Notes: generated by a model from the sequence alone, not told the origin. Shown: positions 45,476 through 58,499, counted from the first letter of the stretch. The stretch is 64,000 bases of DNA from Notolepis coatsorum (GCA_963971535.1 OZ020598.1:98183134-98247133), one strand, 5' to 3'. A program made the numbers and translations.

Positions 45476-46486
45476 CTACATTTTAATCAACATGGACTCG
45501 GTTCTTAGTTCCCAACACAGGAACACAGCAGAACAACAGATGAAGGTGTAACAGGTGGTAAATATTTATTTTGAAAATGTAAACCGGGGTCTTGGGGTTA
45601 GGAAATCTCCTAAGCCAAACGTCGATGTGGAGGTCACCTCACATAGCCGCAGCAGTCTGTAAGGTGATTTGGGCAGCACCCTGATGTGCCAAAATGGTGG
45701 CACATACACACAGTAACCATGCCACAATGGCGGAATGTACACACACAATTGACCGCACCAAAATGGCGGCGCGTATGCACAGTTTCGATGCCAAGTGGCA
45801 AATTGACACACATGGGTGCAAAGCACCATCCACAAAGGTGGATTCTACGACTACTGTTATACTTATTTTACACACTTTAGGCTTTACACTCTGTTTCACT
45901 ACAAACACCGGGCTAAACATGCACTCAAATAAATGCCTGTGTTTACACAATGGCATGCACAATGAGCTCTGCTTGGTGACTGATGAAAGGTGGCACAGGG
46001 TAATGCTGCGATGGCCAATGGAGGCCCCTACAGGCCCGCAGGGATGCCAACGAGCAGAGACGAGGGGTGGGAAAGACCCCGGGGAGCTAAAATATACTAC
46101 CTGTTTGCCAAAAACACTTACCATAACAGGGAATGGGGAGGGAACGATATGACACGGGGAGACAGCTAATTAACGGGATGAAAGGAATGCCGCTGCCTTG
46201 GGCAAAGATAGCCCAGCCAACACTGCACAGCTAGCCAGCTAGCTCACACAGGGCAGAACACACAGGGCAGGACACACAGTGCGTTGATGAGAATTTATTA
46301 GATTCATTGCACAATGTTGGTTTACAATGAACTGAGCTGATCCCAAGAGCAAGCAAGCTAGCTGTTCCGGTGTAAATGCTGATTTCTGATTATGCTGGCC
46401 TATTTTTCACGACCTTTGGAATATGTGTGGATGTATTTTCCCTGTGTCTAGTTAAATATCATATGTCTAGGTCTATGTCTTAATCA
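45476..46486. other. unassigned kilobase with Kozak-like ATGGCGG words
   Basis: Repeated CCAAAATGG(T/C)GGC motifs (45691, 45728, 45761) and a minus-strand 161-codon frame (45639-46124) without recognisable domains. Probably part of an unknown repeat. Duplicated at 48209-49219. Confidence 0.35.
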
Positions 46487-46619
46487 ATTAACACATTGGT
46501 TGCCAACAACGAGAGATCTCGTTATTGGCCGCCATGCGTTGGTTGCCAATGACGAGATTTCTTGTTATTTAATCGCTATTTCTTTTATTAGCGATATCCA
46601 TTCATTTTTCATCCGTCCA

Positions 46620-49352
46620 GCCCCTGTGCCTCAAATAGATTCGCTATCAGCTCTATCTTCAATCTTTCTAAATGTTCAGTTGCTATCGCTATCAGCTCTA
46701 TCTTTAAATCTTTCAAAATGTTCAGTTGCTATTGCATGCACTCATCTGTGTTTCACTACACACTTGAGTGCATGCTTACCAACTGTTAGTCTGCAACACT
46801 ACTATCACCGACATCTAAGAAGGGAGATCCCCCCTTGAATGGCCCTTCTAAGGTTTCTCTCCTCCACACTGCCTGTGGAGCATTTTTACCTATTGTTAGG
46901 TTTTAGTGAGTTTTTCCTTACCTTCGCGTGGGGTATGTCTGGGAGTGCTTGCATTCTTTCATTTATTTGCATTTATTTTAAATTTGTTGGACCTTATGGT
47001 GTCCTTGTTCTGTTCTTGACTTATTGTTATGTTTTCTTCTTGAAGAAAGAAGACCTGTACGGCCCATGGGGACATTAACGTGTGTTGTTGGGCCTTATAA
47101 ATAAATTTGATTTGATTTGATTTGGTTGGGGGACGCCTGCACAGCAGAGACAGGAAATGGCGGGGGTAGTGTGAGCCTCCCACACGTTACACCTCACCAA
47201 TGAGAGTCCGCGCTGGCAGGTGAAAATATGTGACAGGCTGCCACCTCGTGTACCGGAGGCCTGTTCCTTAATGTCAAGCAAGCAGTGCAAGAATGCGGAA
47301 GCATTCTACCGCAGTGGCGTGCGGTAATGCGCCTTTCATTTTCCTTCGCCCAGCGCCCAGGTGCGTGCACCGGCGGCGGCGTGCTCGCTCAGGTGCGTGC
47401 GTGCGCCGGCGTGCTCGCGCGAGGTGCCCGCGCATGCGCATGAGATCCCGCCTTGGTTCGACACGAGCGGAGCTCAATATATATAAGTCACCGCCCCTTA
47501 TTCAGTATCCAGAAATAGCTCAATTGGCAAGACTGCATGGCTGTGGATCCTATGGCTTGTTTGCTGGCGAGTTCGAATCCCATCAAATATTTATTTTTTT
47601 AACGTGATTTTTTTTTTTTACGTGTATTCTTTCGCCGGTTAAGGTTAGGCATGGTTAAGGTTAAGGTTAAGGTTAGGCATTGTTTCGGAGTTGGTTAAGG
47701 TTAGAACGGTTAAGTTTAGGCGCTGTTAAGGAGCTGGTTAAGGTTAGAGTTTGTCAAAGAGAATGGCAATATTCTTTCTATGGTTAAGGTTAGGCATGGT
47801 TAAGGTTAAGGTTAAGGTTAGGCATTGTTTCGGAGTTGGTTAAGGTTAGAACGGTTAAGTTTAGGCGCTGTTAAGGAGCTGGTTAAGGTTAGAGTTTGTC
47901 AAAGAGAATGGCAATAGACAGCCTATTTCCGCGCGACAGCTCCCAAAGCGGGCCTGAAAAGAAAGGCGCTTTACCGTAGTGGCGTGCGGTGACGAATGCT
48001 TCCGCATTTTTGCACTGCTTGCTTGTCATTATGCTACACGCGTACCGGAGAGGACACGTGATGCAAGGCTTCTATCCTCCCTATGGCCGACCAGTGGGAG
48101 GCATATGCGAGCAACGTTCAAGACAGGGGAGGGGAGAATTGGAAACACGAAATTGGGATGGGAGAAAAATTGAAAAACAAGGAGAAAAAAGTGGATAAAA
48201 AAAAAGTTCTACATTTTAATCAACATGGACTCGGTTCTTAGTTCCCAACACAGGAACACAGCAGAACAACAGATGAAGGTGTAACAGGTGGTAAATATTT
48301 ATTTTGAAAATGTAAACCGGGGTCTTGGGGTTAGGAAATCTCCTAAGCCAAACGTCGATGTGGAGGTCACCTCACATAGCCGCAGCAGTCTGTAAGGTGA
48401 TTTGGGCAGCACCCTGATGTGCCAAAATGGTGGCACATACACACAGTAACCATGCCACAATGGCGGAATGTACACACACAATTGACCGCACCAAAATGGC
48501 GGCGCGTATGCACAGTTTCGATGCCAAGTGGCAAATTGACACACATGGGTGCAAAGCACCATCCACAAAGGTGGATTCTACGACTACTGTTATACTTATT
48601 TTACACACTTTAGGCTTTACACTCTGTTTCACTACAAACACCGGGCTAAACATGCACTCAAATAAATGCCTGTGTTTACACAATGGCATGCACAATGAGC
48701 TCTGCTTGGTGACTGATGAAAGGTGGCACAGGGTAATGCTGCGATGGCCAATGGAGGCCCCTACAGGCCCGCAGGGATGCCAACGAGCAGAGACGAGGGG
48801 TGGGAAAGACCCCGGGGAGCTAAAATATACTACCTGTTTGCCAAAAACACTTACCATAACAGGGAATGGGGAGGGAACGATATGACACGGGGAGACAGCT
48901 AATTAACGGGATGAAAGGAATGCCGCTGCCTTGGGCAAAGATAGCCCAGCCAACACTGCACAGCTAGCCAGCTAGCTCACACAGGGCAGAACACACAGGG
49001 CAGGACACACAGTGCGTTGATGAGAATTTATTAGATTCATTGCACAATGTTGGTTTACAATGAACTGAGCTGATCCCAAGAGCAAGCAAGCTAGCTGTTC
49101 CGGTGTAAATGCTGATTTCTGATTATGCTGGCCTATTTTTCACGACCTTTGGAATATGTGTGGATGTATTTTCCCTGTGTCTAGTTAAATATCATATGTC
49201 TAGGTCTATGTCTTAATCAATTAACACATTGGTTGCCAACAACGAGAGATCTCGTTATTGGCCGCCATGCGTTGGTTGCCAATGACGAGATTTCTTGTTA
49301 TTTAATCGCTATTTCTTTTATTAGCGATATCCATTCATTTTTCATCCGTCCA
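46620..49352 (+). repeat. 2,733-bp tandem duplication, unit 2
   Basis: Head-to-tail copy of 43887-46619. The junction CCGTCCAG|CCCCTGTG shares GCC with both outer breakpoints, which fits a microhomology-mediated or assembly-overlap join. I noticed no substitution. Confidence 0.95.
47259..48041 (+). mobile_element. TIR element, duplicated copy
   Basis: Second copy of the 44526-45308 element, generated by the tandem duplication and not by a separate insertion. Confidence 0.8.
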
Positions 49353-49713
49353 GCCTGACGTTATCATTGGGAATGGCTCCGAGCTCGAAAAGGGCAAATA
49401 CCGCCCCCTATCGTCTCCCGGATGGTAATGCATATCATTGGATTGGATTGAGTGAAATAGTGCATCAGAGAAAAACTCCGGTCCAGGGTTTCCCCATCTC
49501 TGGCAAGCAGTGTCTGTTACCAGATTCACTGGCGAGGCTCGACGCAGCTTTTGATTATGCGTTTCGGACTATAACGTTGGATCAATAAACGCGATCAATA
49601 TTTGGAATGGCGATCAGGAATTGGATTAATCTTTTTGCAGAACATCTGATCGGAGGTAAGGAATCTATGTTACCAGTTTTGTGTTAATCAGAGTTGTTTT
49701 TCACAGCGTTCAC

Positions 49714-49762
<49 letters not shown>

Positions 49763-50195
49763 CTGTGTGTGCATGTATGACGTTAGTGCTGACCAGGTCA
49801 TGGATAATAGATTTTTCAGCCCGCTTCTCTAGCGTGCATAAGTACACATATACTATCGATAATCTAGCGTTTATTTGAAAACGATTCATAAATAGGCAGA
49901 AAAATTACAACGTGTTTTGTGTATTCCACTAAAGGGCTATTATCGCGGATTTGTCTGGAATTCTCCAAAATCTCCAAAACTATACTTGTATTCAAAATGG
50001 TATAAAACTGATGAAAAAACAATCCGTTTCATACATGTTGACTGCAAGCAAGTCATTGATAAGCGACGGGTGTATTAGACACATAGCCATAATTTAAGAT
50101 ATAGTTTAATCGCTCGCAAATGCGCTCGTCCTCCCATTGATTAACGTGCTGGCATCCAAGCGATAAATCGTCATATCCGGCTGGCAACCAATGTG
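49225..50195 (-). mobile_element. TTAA-type (piggyBac-like) element, copy d
   Basis: Left TTAA at 49221-49224. Inverted ends are CACATTGGTTGCCA and TGGCAACCAATGTG. The right flank reads TTGG instead of TTAA. The interior matches copies a and c in reverse complement (TTAGACACATAGCCATAATT near 50075). A GT microsatellite lies at 49717-49760. Its first 130 bp are also present at 46492-46619, at the end of duplication unit 1. Confidence 0.75.
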
Positions 50196-50561
50196 TTGGA
50201 TCGGACGGCCCGTATGGAGGCCGCCGCGCGAACGTTGCAGCACTTTGCCCTCGTCTGTCAGCTCCGGGCTTTGTTTTCGCCGATCAACCAATACATTGTT
50301 GGAAAGTTGAATTTGCCGCCTTTCAATCGTCACCCCACTCAACCTCTTGCGTGATTCCATTCTCGAGTTACAAGATGAAACATCCGGCGAGAGCCATTTG
50401 ACAAGCCGTTCGGACGAGTGACCATGTCCGGTTGTGAACGGTTCCTGAACTGACCAGTCACCGCTGATGGAGAAAATTATTGACCACTGTTGTAGCCAAG
50501 GAGGGTCTGCTCCGAAAGCGATCCCAGATGGGCGCTGAGAGTGGGGGATGGTGAGTGACAC
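50106..50561 (-). other. unassigned 151-codon open frame
   Basis: It starts MSLTIPHSQRPSGIAFGADP and crosses the right end of the TTAA element. Composition is less biased than the repeat-derived frames, but no domain is recognised and it begins in sequence with no sign of a promoter or splice sites. Probably spurious. Confidence 0.2.
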
Positions 50562-50596
50562 AAGAAGACAACGTTTTTATAAACCTTGGACCTGTA

Positions 50597-51044
50597 TAGG
50601 TGGCTGGGTGGCGCAGTGGACATTGCGCTCATCACCAATGCAAGAGACACCGGGTTCGACTCCGGCTGTCGGCGTTGCCTCCGGCTTGGGCCGGCCGTCA
50701 TACTAACTCAATTGGCAGAGTTAGCGGGTGGAAGTCGATGGGTGGTAATCTGGACATTGTGGACAGCGACTTCTACAGGTCGGATGGGAGCAGAGACAGG
50801 AGTGGTGTAGTGGGGTAGTGTGAGCCTCCCACACATTACACCTCGCCAAATGAGAGTCTGCGCTGGCAGGTGAAAAGATGTGACAGGCTGCCTCCACATG
50901 TATCAGAGGGGACATGTGATGCAAGGCTTCTATCCTCCCTACAACCGGCCAGTGGGGGGCATATGCGAGCAACGTTCAAGACAGGGGAGGGGAGAATTGG
51001 CACGGCTAAAATATAAAAAGAGAAGAAAAAGTGGATAAAAAAAA
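50597..51044 (+). mobile_element. tRNA-derived SINE, copy 4
   Basis: The head is TGGCTGGGTGGCGCAGTGG with B box GGGTTCGACTCC. The tail is GTGGATAAAAAAAA. The flanks read ATAAACCTTGGACCTGTA (50579-50596) and ATAAACTTGGACCTGTA (51045-51061), a target duplication with one base lost. Confidence 0.9.
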
Positions 51045-51061
51045 ATAAACTTGGACCTGTA

Positions 51062-52507
51062 CTACATAAGACTTCAGGCTATGGAACCATTGTTTTCCAG
51101 CTCCTACATCTCAGCTGGAACTTAAAAACAGGCATCTCACACACGCAGGTCTTCTCACAATCGATCCTAACCACAGTTGGGCCCACTCATTCACTATTAG
51201 TCAGCTCTCATGGTCCTGGGAACACAGCTATGGGAGAGACAATTCCATCAGCAGGGCAAACACGGACAGTCAGAGGAGAGGACCACAGGAGCGATGTCAC
51301 TGCAGTGTTATGGTGTCGGTTTGGGAAATCTATTGTTCCTGTCTGACATTGTGATGGACCACTGCAAATAAACCAATGTATGGGAAATAGTGTTTGGAAA
51401 AAAACTCAAAAGCAATGTCTCTTTCCTGAGATCATGACACAGTCACTCAAGATAATCCACAGACCTTTTTGGGAACAGTTTCATTATGAACTATCATGTG
51501 TCCGGGAGAGAGAACCCACACACTATGCTTTTAGAATGTACTATTCAGTAGGTTCACCCAGTAGGTCAATTGTGGATTAAATCGATCGCTTCCGTGATTA
51601 TTTTGGTTGTAGAGTACAGTACATCAGTGAAGTCACCCCTTTTATGGCAATTTTTTTAGTAAAGTTACGTATAAATCCACTTCCTGAAAGTAACCTTGCT
51701 AAGGATACTCAATAAATCCCAGAAGACACTAGACATCTGACAATTTTAAGATGACTGAAGTGATACCCCAAAAGAATGCTTACTCAACCATTGAAAGGTT
51801 AAGACTACTGAGATGTGCTGAGAAGACAGTACTGCCAGGGGTTTCGAGACACAGCCACAGCCTTTAAGAACCCAATCTGTGTCAAACAAGTGTCAACCTT
51901 CATTGCAGTCGGTAACTTGGACGGGTTAGCTAGTGTGCACTGGGGGAGCCTTTAAACCCATGCTGTGCGATTCTTCCGTCTCATCTTTTAAAACGCTTCA
52001 AATTGATTTTATGGGGACTAAACCGTTTCCAGCGTATTCACCACTGATGTGTCATCTCTTCAGACTCATCATTCATACGGTAAGTAGAAACAAGTAGATG
52101 CACGTTCTTAACTTCTGACCTTTAAGCCAGAAGGGAAATAATGCATTATTTTAGTGTTAAAGCTGCAAATAATACACTATAAACAAACTCCATTTTCCCA
52201 GAATGAACATATAAACATACCTTACTGGCGCAGTCTTCTTGTAACTTTGTCATTTCCTGGTTGTTAAACAAGGTAGTTAACTATTTCACCTACAAACATA
52301 CCGGTAATACGGTTATGACAGTACAATATTGATGTAATTGATGTAAGAGATTCGCTGATAAAAAAAAACATTTTAAATGCACACGTTTATAAAATAGGCA
52401 GAGCTAAAGTATGGACCACGTTTTATTATACAAAGAAAATAAATGATGGAATTTCACTGTCATGTCAGTGTTGCTGCTTGTTTTGTGCTCAACCACCACC
52501 AGCGTCA
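51062..52507. other. 1.4-kb stretch without a recognised element or gene
   Basis: No long open frame, no repeat family and no RNA motif seen. The most repeat-poor part of the window. Confidence 0.5.
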
Positions 52508-53250
52508 ATAGAATAGAATAGATAGAATAGAAGGACTTTATTGAACCCAAGGGAAATTCATCACCACAGATCGCAGTAAACATTTAGGTAGTAAAACATC
52601 TAAAATCACGAATAAGAATAAAATAAGAATAAAAATACAGTCAGGGATATACATTCTGAGATATATACATTCTAAAATATACAGCCAAAATATACAGTAA
52701 TATACAGTAAAATGTACAGTAATAAGTGTAAAATTGTAAAGTGTCGATTTAAAAGTAAAAGTCCAGGGAGATTTGCCAGAGTTGTACTGTCACTCTGTGC
52801 TCAGTGATGCAGTGAGGCACAGTGATGCGTTATATAGTCTGATGGCGGAATGAAGTACTTCCTGTGCCGTTCAGCGTTGTATCTTGGGAGTCTTTGTCTA
52901 ACAGTGAACGTGCTCCTTCTATCAGCCAAATTTGTGTGTAGTGCGTGGGAGGGGTTGTCCATGATGGCATGGAGCTTAGCAAGGCTCCTTCTCTCCGACA
53001 CCACTGCCAGAGTCCAGCTCCACCCCCACCACGTTACTGGCCTTCCTGACCAGCTTTTCCAGCCTGTCACTGCATACAAGAAGGCTCTAAGTGACTTCTT
53101 TTATTAACATAGGCATAAAATGTGCATATAGTTGACAGAATAAAAACAATGCATAAAGTGCAGACATAAGAATAGGTATAAAAGACAATAAAAGTAGTGC
53201 AATGTAGAATGTGCAGACATAAGAATAGGCATAAAATAAGTACAGCTAGT
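52508..53250 (-). pseudogene. LINE C-terminal fragment and 3' end (Rex1/L2-like)
   Basis: The minus strand from about 53080 reads SERRSLAKLHAIMDNPSHAL and LADRRSTFTVRQRLPRYNAE, the conserved end of LINE ORF2 proteins. A 3' region follows, ending AATAAAGTCCTTCTATTCTA with ATTCT repeats at 52508-52530. The upstream part (53250-53095) matches 42225-42400. The copy at 62205-62800 is a relative. Truncated and dead. Confidence 0.75.
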
Positions 53251-53576
53251 CCCCCAAACAACCCACACATCAATCCCCATCCAAGACACACCCCCCGATA
53301 AAGCATGTCATGACCGAATGAAAACACAAAAAGCCTGCGTGCCATTCACACCGCCATGCACGGCGACAGGGATGCCACCCCCGCGTGCCGCTCCATCTCC
53401 CCCGGTCCCAGCGACCTTGCCACCACGAGGAAGCCAGCAAACCCCACACCCAAACTCCACGGAGGAAAGAGTCATTCATAAACCTAGTCTCTCCTATTTA
53501 GCCCGCCTGCCAACGTATGAAGCACCTTTCACATTATAATTACTGCAGCCAACTAAAGCACGGTACTGTCACAATA

Positions 53577-56500
53577 CTTCACTCCACTGCCTCCTCAAGA
53601 GACATCTCTCCTCCACTGCCTCCTCAAGAGACATCTCTCCTCCACTGCCTCATCAAGAGTCACCTCTCCTCCATCTCTCCTCCACTGCCTCCTCAAGAGA
53701 CATCTCTCCTCCATCTCTCCTCCACTGTCTCCTCAAGAGTCACCTCTCCTCCATCTCTCCTCCACTGTCTCCTCAAGAGTCACCTCTCATCCATCTCTCC
53801 TCCATCTCTCCTCCACTACCTCCTCAAGAGTCACCTCTCCTCCACTACCTCCTCAAGAGTCACCTCTCCTCCATCTCTCCTCCACTACCTCCTCAAGAGT
53901 CACCTCTCCTCCATCTCTCCTCCACTGCCTCCTCAAGAGTCACCTCTCCTCCATCTCTCCTCCACTACCTCCTCAAGAGTCACCTCTCCTCCATCTCTCC
54001 TCCACTACCTCCTCAAGAGTCACCTCTCCTCCACTACCTCCTCAAGAGTCACCTCTCCTCCACTACCTCCTCAAGAGACACCTCTCCTCCGTCTCTCCTC
54101 CACTGCCTCCTCAAGAGTCACCTCTCCTCCACTGCCTCATCAAGAGTCACCTCTCCTCCATCTCTCCTCCACTACCTCCTCAAGAGTCACCTCTCCTCCA
54201 TCTCTCCTCCACTGCCTCCTCAAGAGTCACCTCTCCTCCATCTCTCCTCCACTGCCTCCTCAAGAGACACCTCTCCTCCATCTCTCCTCCACTGCCTCCT
54301 CAAGAGTCACCTCTCCTCCATCTCTCCTCCACTACCTCCTCAAGAGACATCTCTCCTCCATCTCTCCTCCACTACCTCCTCAAGAGTCACCTCTCCTCCA
54401 TCTCTCCTCCACTACCTCCTCAAGAGTCACCTCTCCTCCATCTCTCCTCCACTACCTCCTCAAGAGACACCTCTCCTCCATCTCTCCTCCATCTCTCCTC
54501 CACTACCTCCTCAAGAGACACCTCTCCTCCATCTCTCCTCCATCTCTCCTCCACTACCTCCTCAAGAGTCACCTCTCCTCCATCTCTCCTCCATCTCTCC
54601 TCCACTACCTCCTCAAGAGACATCTCTCCTCCACCTCTCCTCCACTGTCTCCTCAAGAGTCACCTCTCCTCCATCTCTCCTCCACTGCCTCCTCAAGAGT
54701 CACCTCTCCTCCGTCTCTCCTCCACTACCTCCTCAAGAGTCACCTCTCCTCCATCTCTCCTCCACTACCTCCTCAAGAGACACCTCTCCTCCATCTCTCC
54801 TCCATCTCTCCTCCACTACCTCCTCAAGAGACACCTCTCCTCCATCTCTCCTCCATCTCTCCTCCACTACCTCCTCAAGAGTCACCTCTCCTCCATCTCT
54901 CCTCCATCTCTCCTCCACTACCTCCTCAAGAGACATCTCTCCTCCACCTCTCCTCCACTGTCTCCTCAAGAGTCACCTCTCCTCCGTCTCTCCTCCACTG
55001 CCTCCTCAAGAGTCACCTCTCCTCCGTCTCTCCTCCACTGCCTCCTCAAGAGTCACCTCTCCTCCATCTCTCCTCCACTACCTCCTCAAGAGTCACCTCT
55101 CCTCCATCTCTCCTCCACTGCCTCATCAAGAGTCACCTCTCCTCCATCTCTCCTCCACTACCTCCTCAAGAGTCACCTCTCCTCCATCTCTCCTCCACTG
55201 CCTCCTCAAGAGTCACCTCTCCTCCATCTCTCCTCCACTGCCTCCTCAAGAGTCACCTCTCCTCCATCTCTCCTCCACTACCTCCTCAAGAGTCACCTCT
55301 CCTCCATCTCTCCTCCACTGCCTCCTCAAGAGTCACCTCTCCTCCGTCTCTCCTCCACTACCTCCTCAAGAGACACCTCTCCTCCATCTCTCCTCCATCT
55401 CTCCTCCACTACCTCCTCAAGAGTCACCTCTCCTCCATCTCTCCTCCATCTCTCCTCCACTACCTCCTCAAGAGTCACCTCTCCTCCATCTCTCCTCCAT
55501 CTCTCCTCCACTACCTCCTCAAGAGACATCTCTCCTCCATCTCTCCTCCACTGCCTCCTCAAGAGTCACCTCTCCTCCGTCTCTCCTCCACTGCCTCCTC
55601 AAGAGACATCTCTCCTCCATCTCTCCTCCACTGCCTCCTCAAGAGTCACCTCTCCTCCGTCTCTCCTCCACTGCCTCCTCAAGAGTCACCTCTCCTCCAT
55701 CTCTCCTCCACTGTCTCCTCAAGAGACACCTCTCCTCCATCTCTCCTCCACTACCTCCTCAAGAGTCACCTCTCCTCCATCTCTCCTCCACTACCTCCTC
55801 AAGAGTCACCTCTCCTCCATCTCTCCTCCACTACCTCCTCAAGAGTCACCTCTCCTCCATCTCTCCTCCACTGCCTCCTCAAGAGTCACCTCTCCTCCAT
55901 CTCTCCTCCACTGCCTCCTCAAGAGTCACCTCTCCTCCATCTCTCCTCCACTACCTCCTCAAGAGTCACCTCTCCTTCATCTCTCCTCCACTGCCTCCTC
56001 AAGAGTCACCTCTCCTCCATCTCTCCTCCACTACCTCCTCAAGAGTCACCTCTCCTTCATCTCTCCTCCACTGCCTCCTCAAGAGACATCTCTCCTCCAC
56101 TGCCTCCTCAAGAGTCACCTCTCCTCCATCTCTCCTCCACTACCTCCTCAAGAGTCACCTCTCCTTCATCTCTCCTCCACTGCCTCCTCAAGAGTCACCT
56201 CTCCTCCACTACGTCCTCAAGAGTCACCTCTCCTCCGTCTCTCCTCCACTGCCTCCTCAAGAGTCACCTCTCCTCCATCTCTCCTCCACTGCCTCCTCAA
56301 GAGTCACCTCTCCTCCATCTCTCCTCCACTACGTCCTCAAGAGTCACCTCTCCTCCATCTCTCCTCCACTGCCTCCTCAAGAGACACCTCTCCTCCATCT
56401 CTCCTCCACTACGTCCTCAAGAGTCACCTCTCCTCCGTCTCTCCTCCACTACCTCCTCAAGAGACATCTCTCCTCCGTCTCTCCTCCACTACCTCCTCAA

Positions 56501-57120
56501 GAGTCACCTCTCCTCCATCTCTCCTCCACTACCTCCTCAAGAGTCACCTCTCCTCCATCTCTCCTCCACTGCCTCCTCAAGAGTCACCTCTCCTCCATCT
56601 CTCCTCCACTGTCTCCTCAAGAGTCACCTCTCCTCCATCTCTCCTCCACTGCCTCCTCAAGAGTCACCTCTCCTCCATCTCTCCTCCACTGTCTCCTCAA
56701 GAGTCACCTCTCCTCCATCTCTCCTCCACTGCCTCCTCAAGAGTCACCTCTCCTCCATCTCTCCTCCACTGTCTCCTCAAGAGTCACCTCTCCACCATCT
56801 CTCCTCCACTACCTCCTCAAGAGTCACCTCTCCTCCATCTCTCCTCCACTGCCTCCTCAAGAGTCACCTCTCCTCCATCTCTCCTCCACTGCCTCCTCAA
56901 GAGTCACCTCTCCTCCATCTCTCCTCCACTGCCTCCTCAAGAGTCACCTCTCCTCCATCTCTCCTCCACTGCCTCCTCAAGAGTCACCTCTCCTCCATCT
57001 CTCCTCCACTGTCTCCTCAAGAGTCACCTCTCCACCATCTCTCCTCCACTACCTCCTCAAGAGTCACCTCTCCTCCATCTCTCCTCCACTGCCTCCTCAA
57101 GAGACACCTCTCCTCCATCT
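53577..57120 (+). repeat. 40-bp minisatellite, about 90 units, open in every plus-strand frame
   Basis: The main unit is 40 bp: CCTCCTCAAGAGTCACCTCT then CCTCCATCTCTCCTCCACT(G/A). Variants are 27-28 bp (lacking the ATCTCTCCTCC part) or about 52 bp (repeating it). Because 40 is not divisible by three, a reading frame cycles through all phases every 120 bp, and none contains a stop. The resulting 1,216-codon frame (53517-57167) is a repeat artefact unless transcription is shown. Higher-order repeats are visible: 54350-54660 and 54665-54975 are near copies 313 bp apart. Confidence 0.96.
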
Positions 57121-57167
57121 CTTTCCATCTCATTACTTATGGCTATAACATAACGTACACTATGTGA

Positions 57168-58336
57168 CTTTATTTACATATTTTAAGCGAAATCAGGCTG
57201 ATTATTATTATTATAATTATTACCACAATAGGGCTGTAACAATAACTGCAGTATTGCAATACTGTGCCATTGACAAGCCAACGGCAGGGTAAGGAACCAC
57301 CACACCACAATGTTTTTCATGAGGCTCTTCCTCTTTTACACTTAAATGTGTGTATTGAATGTTAAATACATTCATAATAAAAACAAGTAATTTCTTGCGA
57401 CAACTGTCTGTTCACATCCGGTGCCGCTGAGTCTCGTGACGCACCATGTTCACCTCTGAACGGACATCAAATGAGCTGTGAAATCAGTGTTTCACGCAGT
57501 GAGGTTGAGTTTGACGAGTACACATTGTACCCGCAGACATTGCAAAATGAAATTCAATGACTTGCAAGTACTTTTCCAAGCACTATTTTTTATTTCAGAT
57601 CCAATTCACTTTTAAATGCGTTTTTTTTTATCATGGATGAACAAAACTTTCAATGCGAATAGTTGATTTGAATTCCAATTACTTTTTAAGCACCTTGTTA
57701 AAAAATGGGCTTTAATTTCAGGGCCTGACTTTTCTTTTGTAAAAAATCCAGCACTTCGTCCTATTACATCATTTGTACAGCTTACTTGGCCTATTAGCAC
57801 TCTAGTATACAGACAGCATGTTTATAGCTCTGTTAAATACATATTCTCTGTACAGCCATGACTAGTTAATATAGTTAACTAATATACAGTTTCTCAGACA
57901 CTGGGGCGACAGTGTTCTCAAGACAACGACCCAGTTCAGTGTCTTAGATATGACATATCTCGAGAACAATGTTGTGTCAGATACGACAAACCCCTAATGT
58001 CATCTTTGTTTTCCATTTTTGTCATATCCGTTATTAATTTGTCATCTTTGTCGTCATGTCATACTGGTGTATTTATTGTTCCTGACCGGACCTTCTCTCT
58101 CACTTTCTGATCAGACGCTTGTGTTACACTTGTCTCTGATTGTAAACTGAGGATACTTTGGGTGGCTACAGAAAACAAACGACTTTCTGAATTTCTACAG
58201 TTCACTGTCTTGACTAATTTCAAATATTCCACAACACCAGACGCTCCTGCCGGTACGGAGATCAAACTGGTTGAACCTCCAGTCACAAGGCGGTCCCCCT
58301 CCCCGACCTTTAGGCTGCCACTACCTTCCAGATGTT
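57168..58336. other. stretch without a recognised gene
   Basis: AATAGGGCTGTAACAATAAC at 57228 resembles the edge of a dispersed DNA element, but no partner end was found. The remainder is unassigned. Confidence 0.4.
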
Positions 58337-58351
58337 AGAAATATAAAATGT

Positions 58352-58499
58352 GTGGGGCGCCCTCGTGGTGCACCGCATAGTGCCTCGCACACCCCGCTCC
58401 CGGCGATATTTGTTGCATGTCTTCCCCACATCTCCCGTTCTCCCTCTCCTCTAACGGTCCTGCGTGTAAAAATGCTAAAAATAATAATTAAAAAAATAA
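58352..58499 (+). mobile_element. 148-bp retroposed sequence (short SINE-like)
   Basis: A G/C-rich head (GGGGCGCCCTCGTGGTGCAC, with an A-box-like TGGTGCACCGC) and an A-rich tail (AATTAAAAAAATAA). It is flanked by a perfect 15-bp duplication, AGAAATATAAAATGT (58337-58351 and 58500-58514). It is distinct from the long SINE family. Confidence 0.8.

Larger units (their letters stand above)
43887..46619 (+). repeat. 2,733-bp tandem duplication, unit 1
   Basis: Begins GCCCCTGTGCCTCAAATAG. Every position I compared recurs 2,733 bp later, and all open frames in the unit have identical translations in both copies. Unit 1 ends in the first 130 bp of a TTAA element whose complete copy lies at 49225-50195, so the right breakpoint fell inside that element. 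Confidence 0.95.

Noticed and set aside
45639-46124. 161-codon minus frame and 152-codon plus frame (also at 48372-48885)
   Set aside because: They overlap on opposite strands, have no recognisable domain and lie in a duplicated repeat-rich unit. Identity between copies reflects the DNA duplication.
53517-57167. 1,216-codon open frame as a real repetitive protein gene
   Set aside because: It is entirely the translation of a 40-bp non-triplet minisatellite that is open in all plus frames. No codon-level conservation, signal peptide or splice structure is visible.
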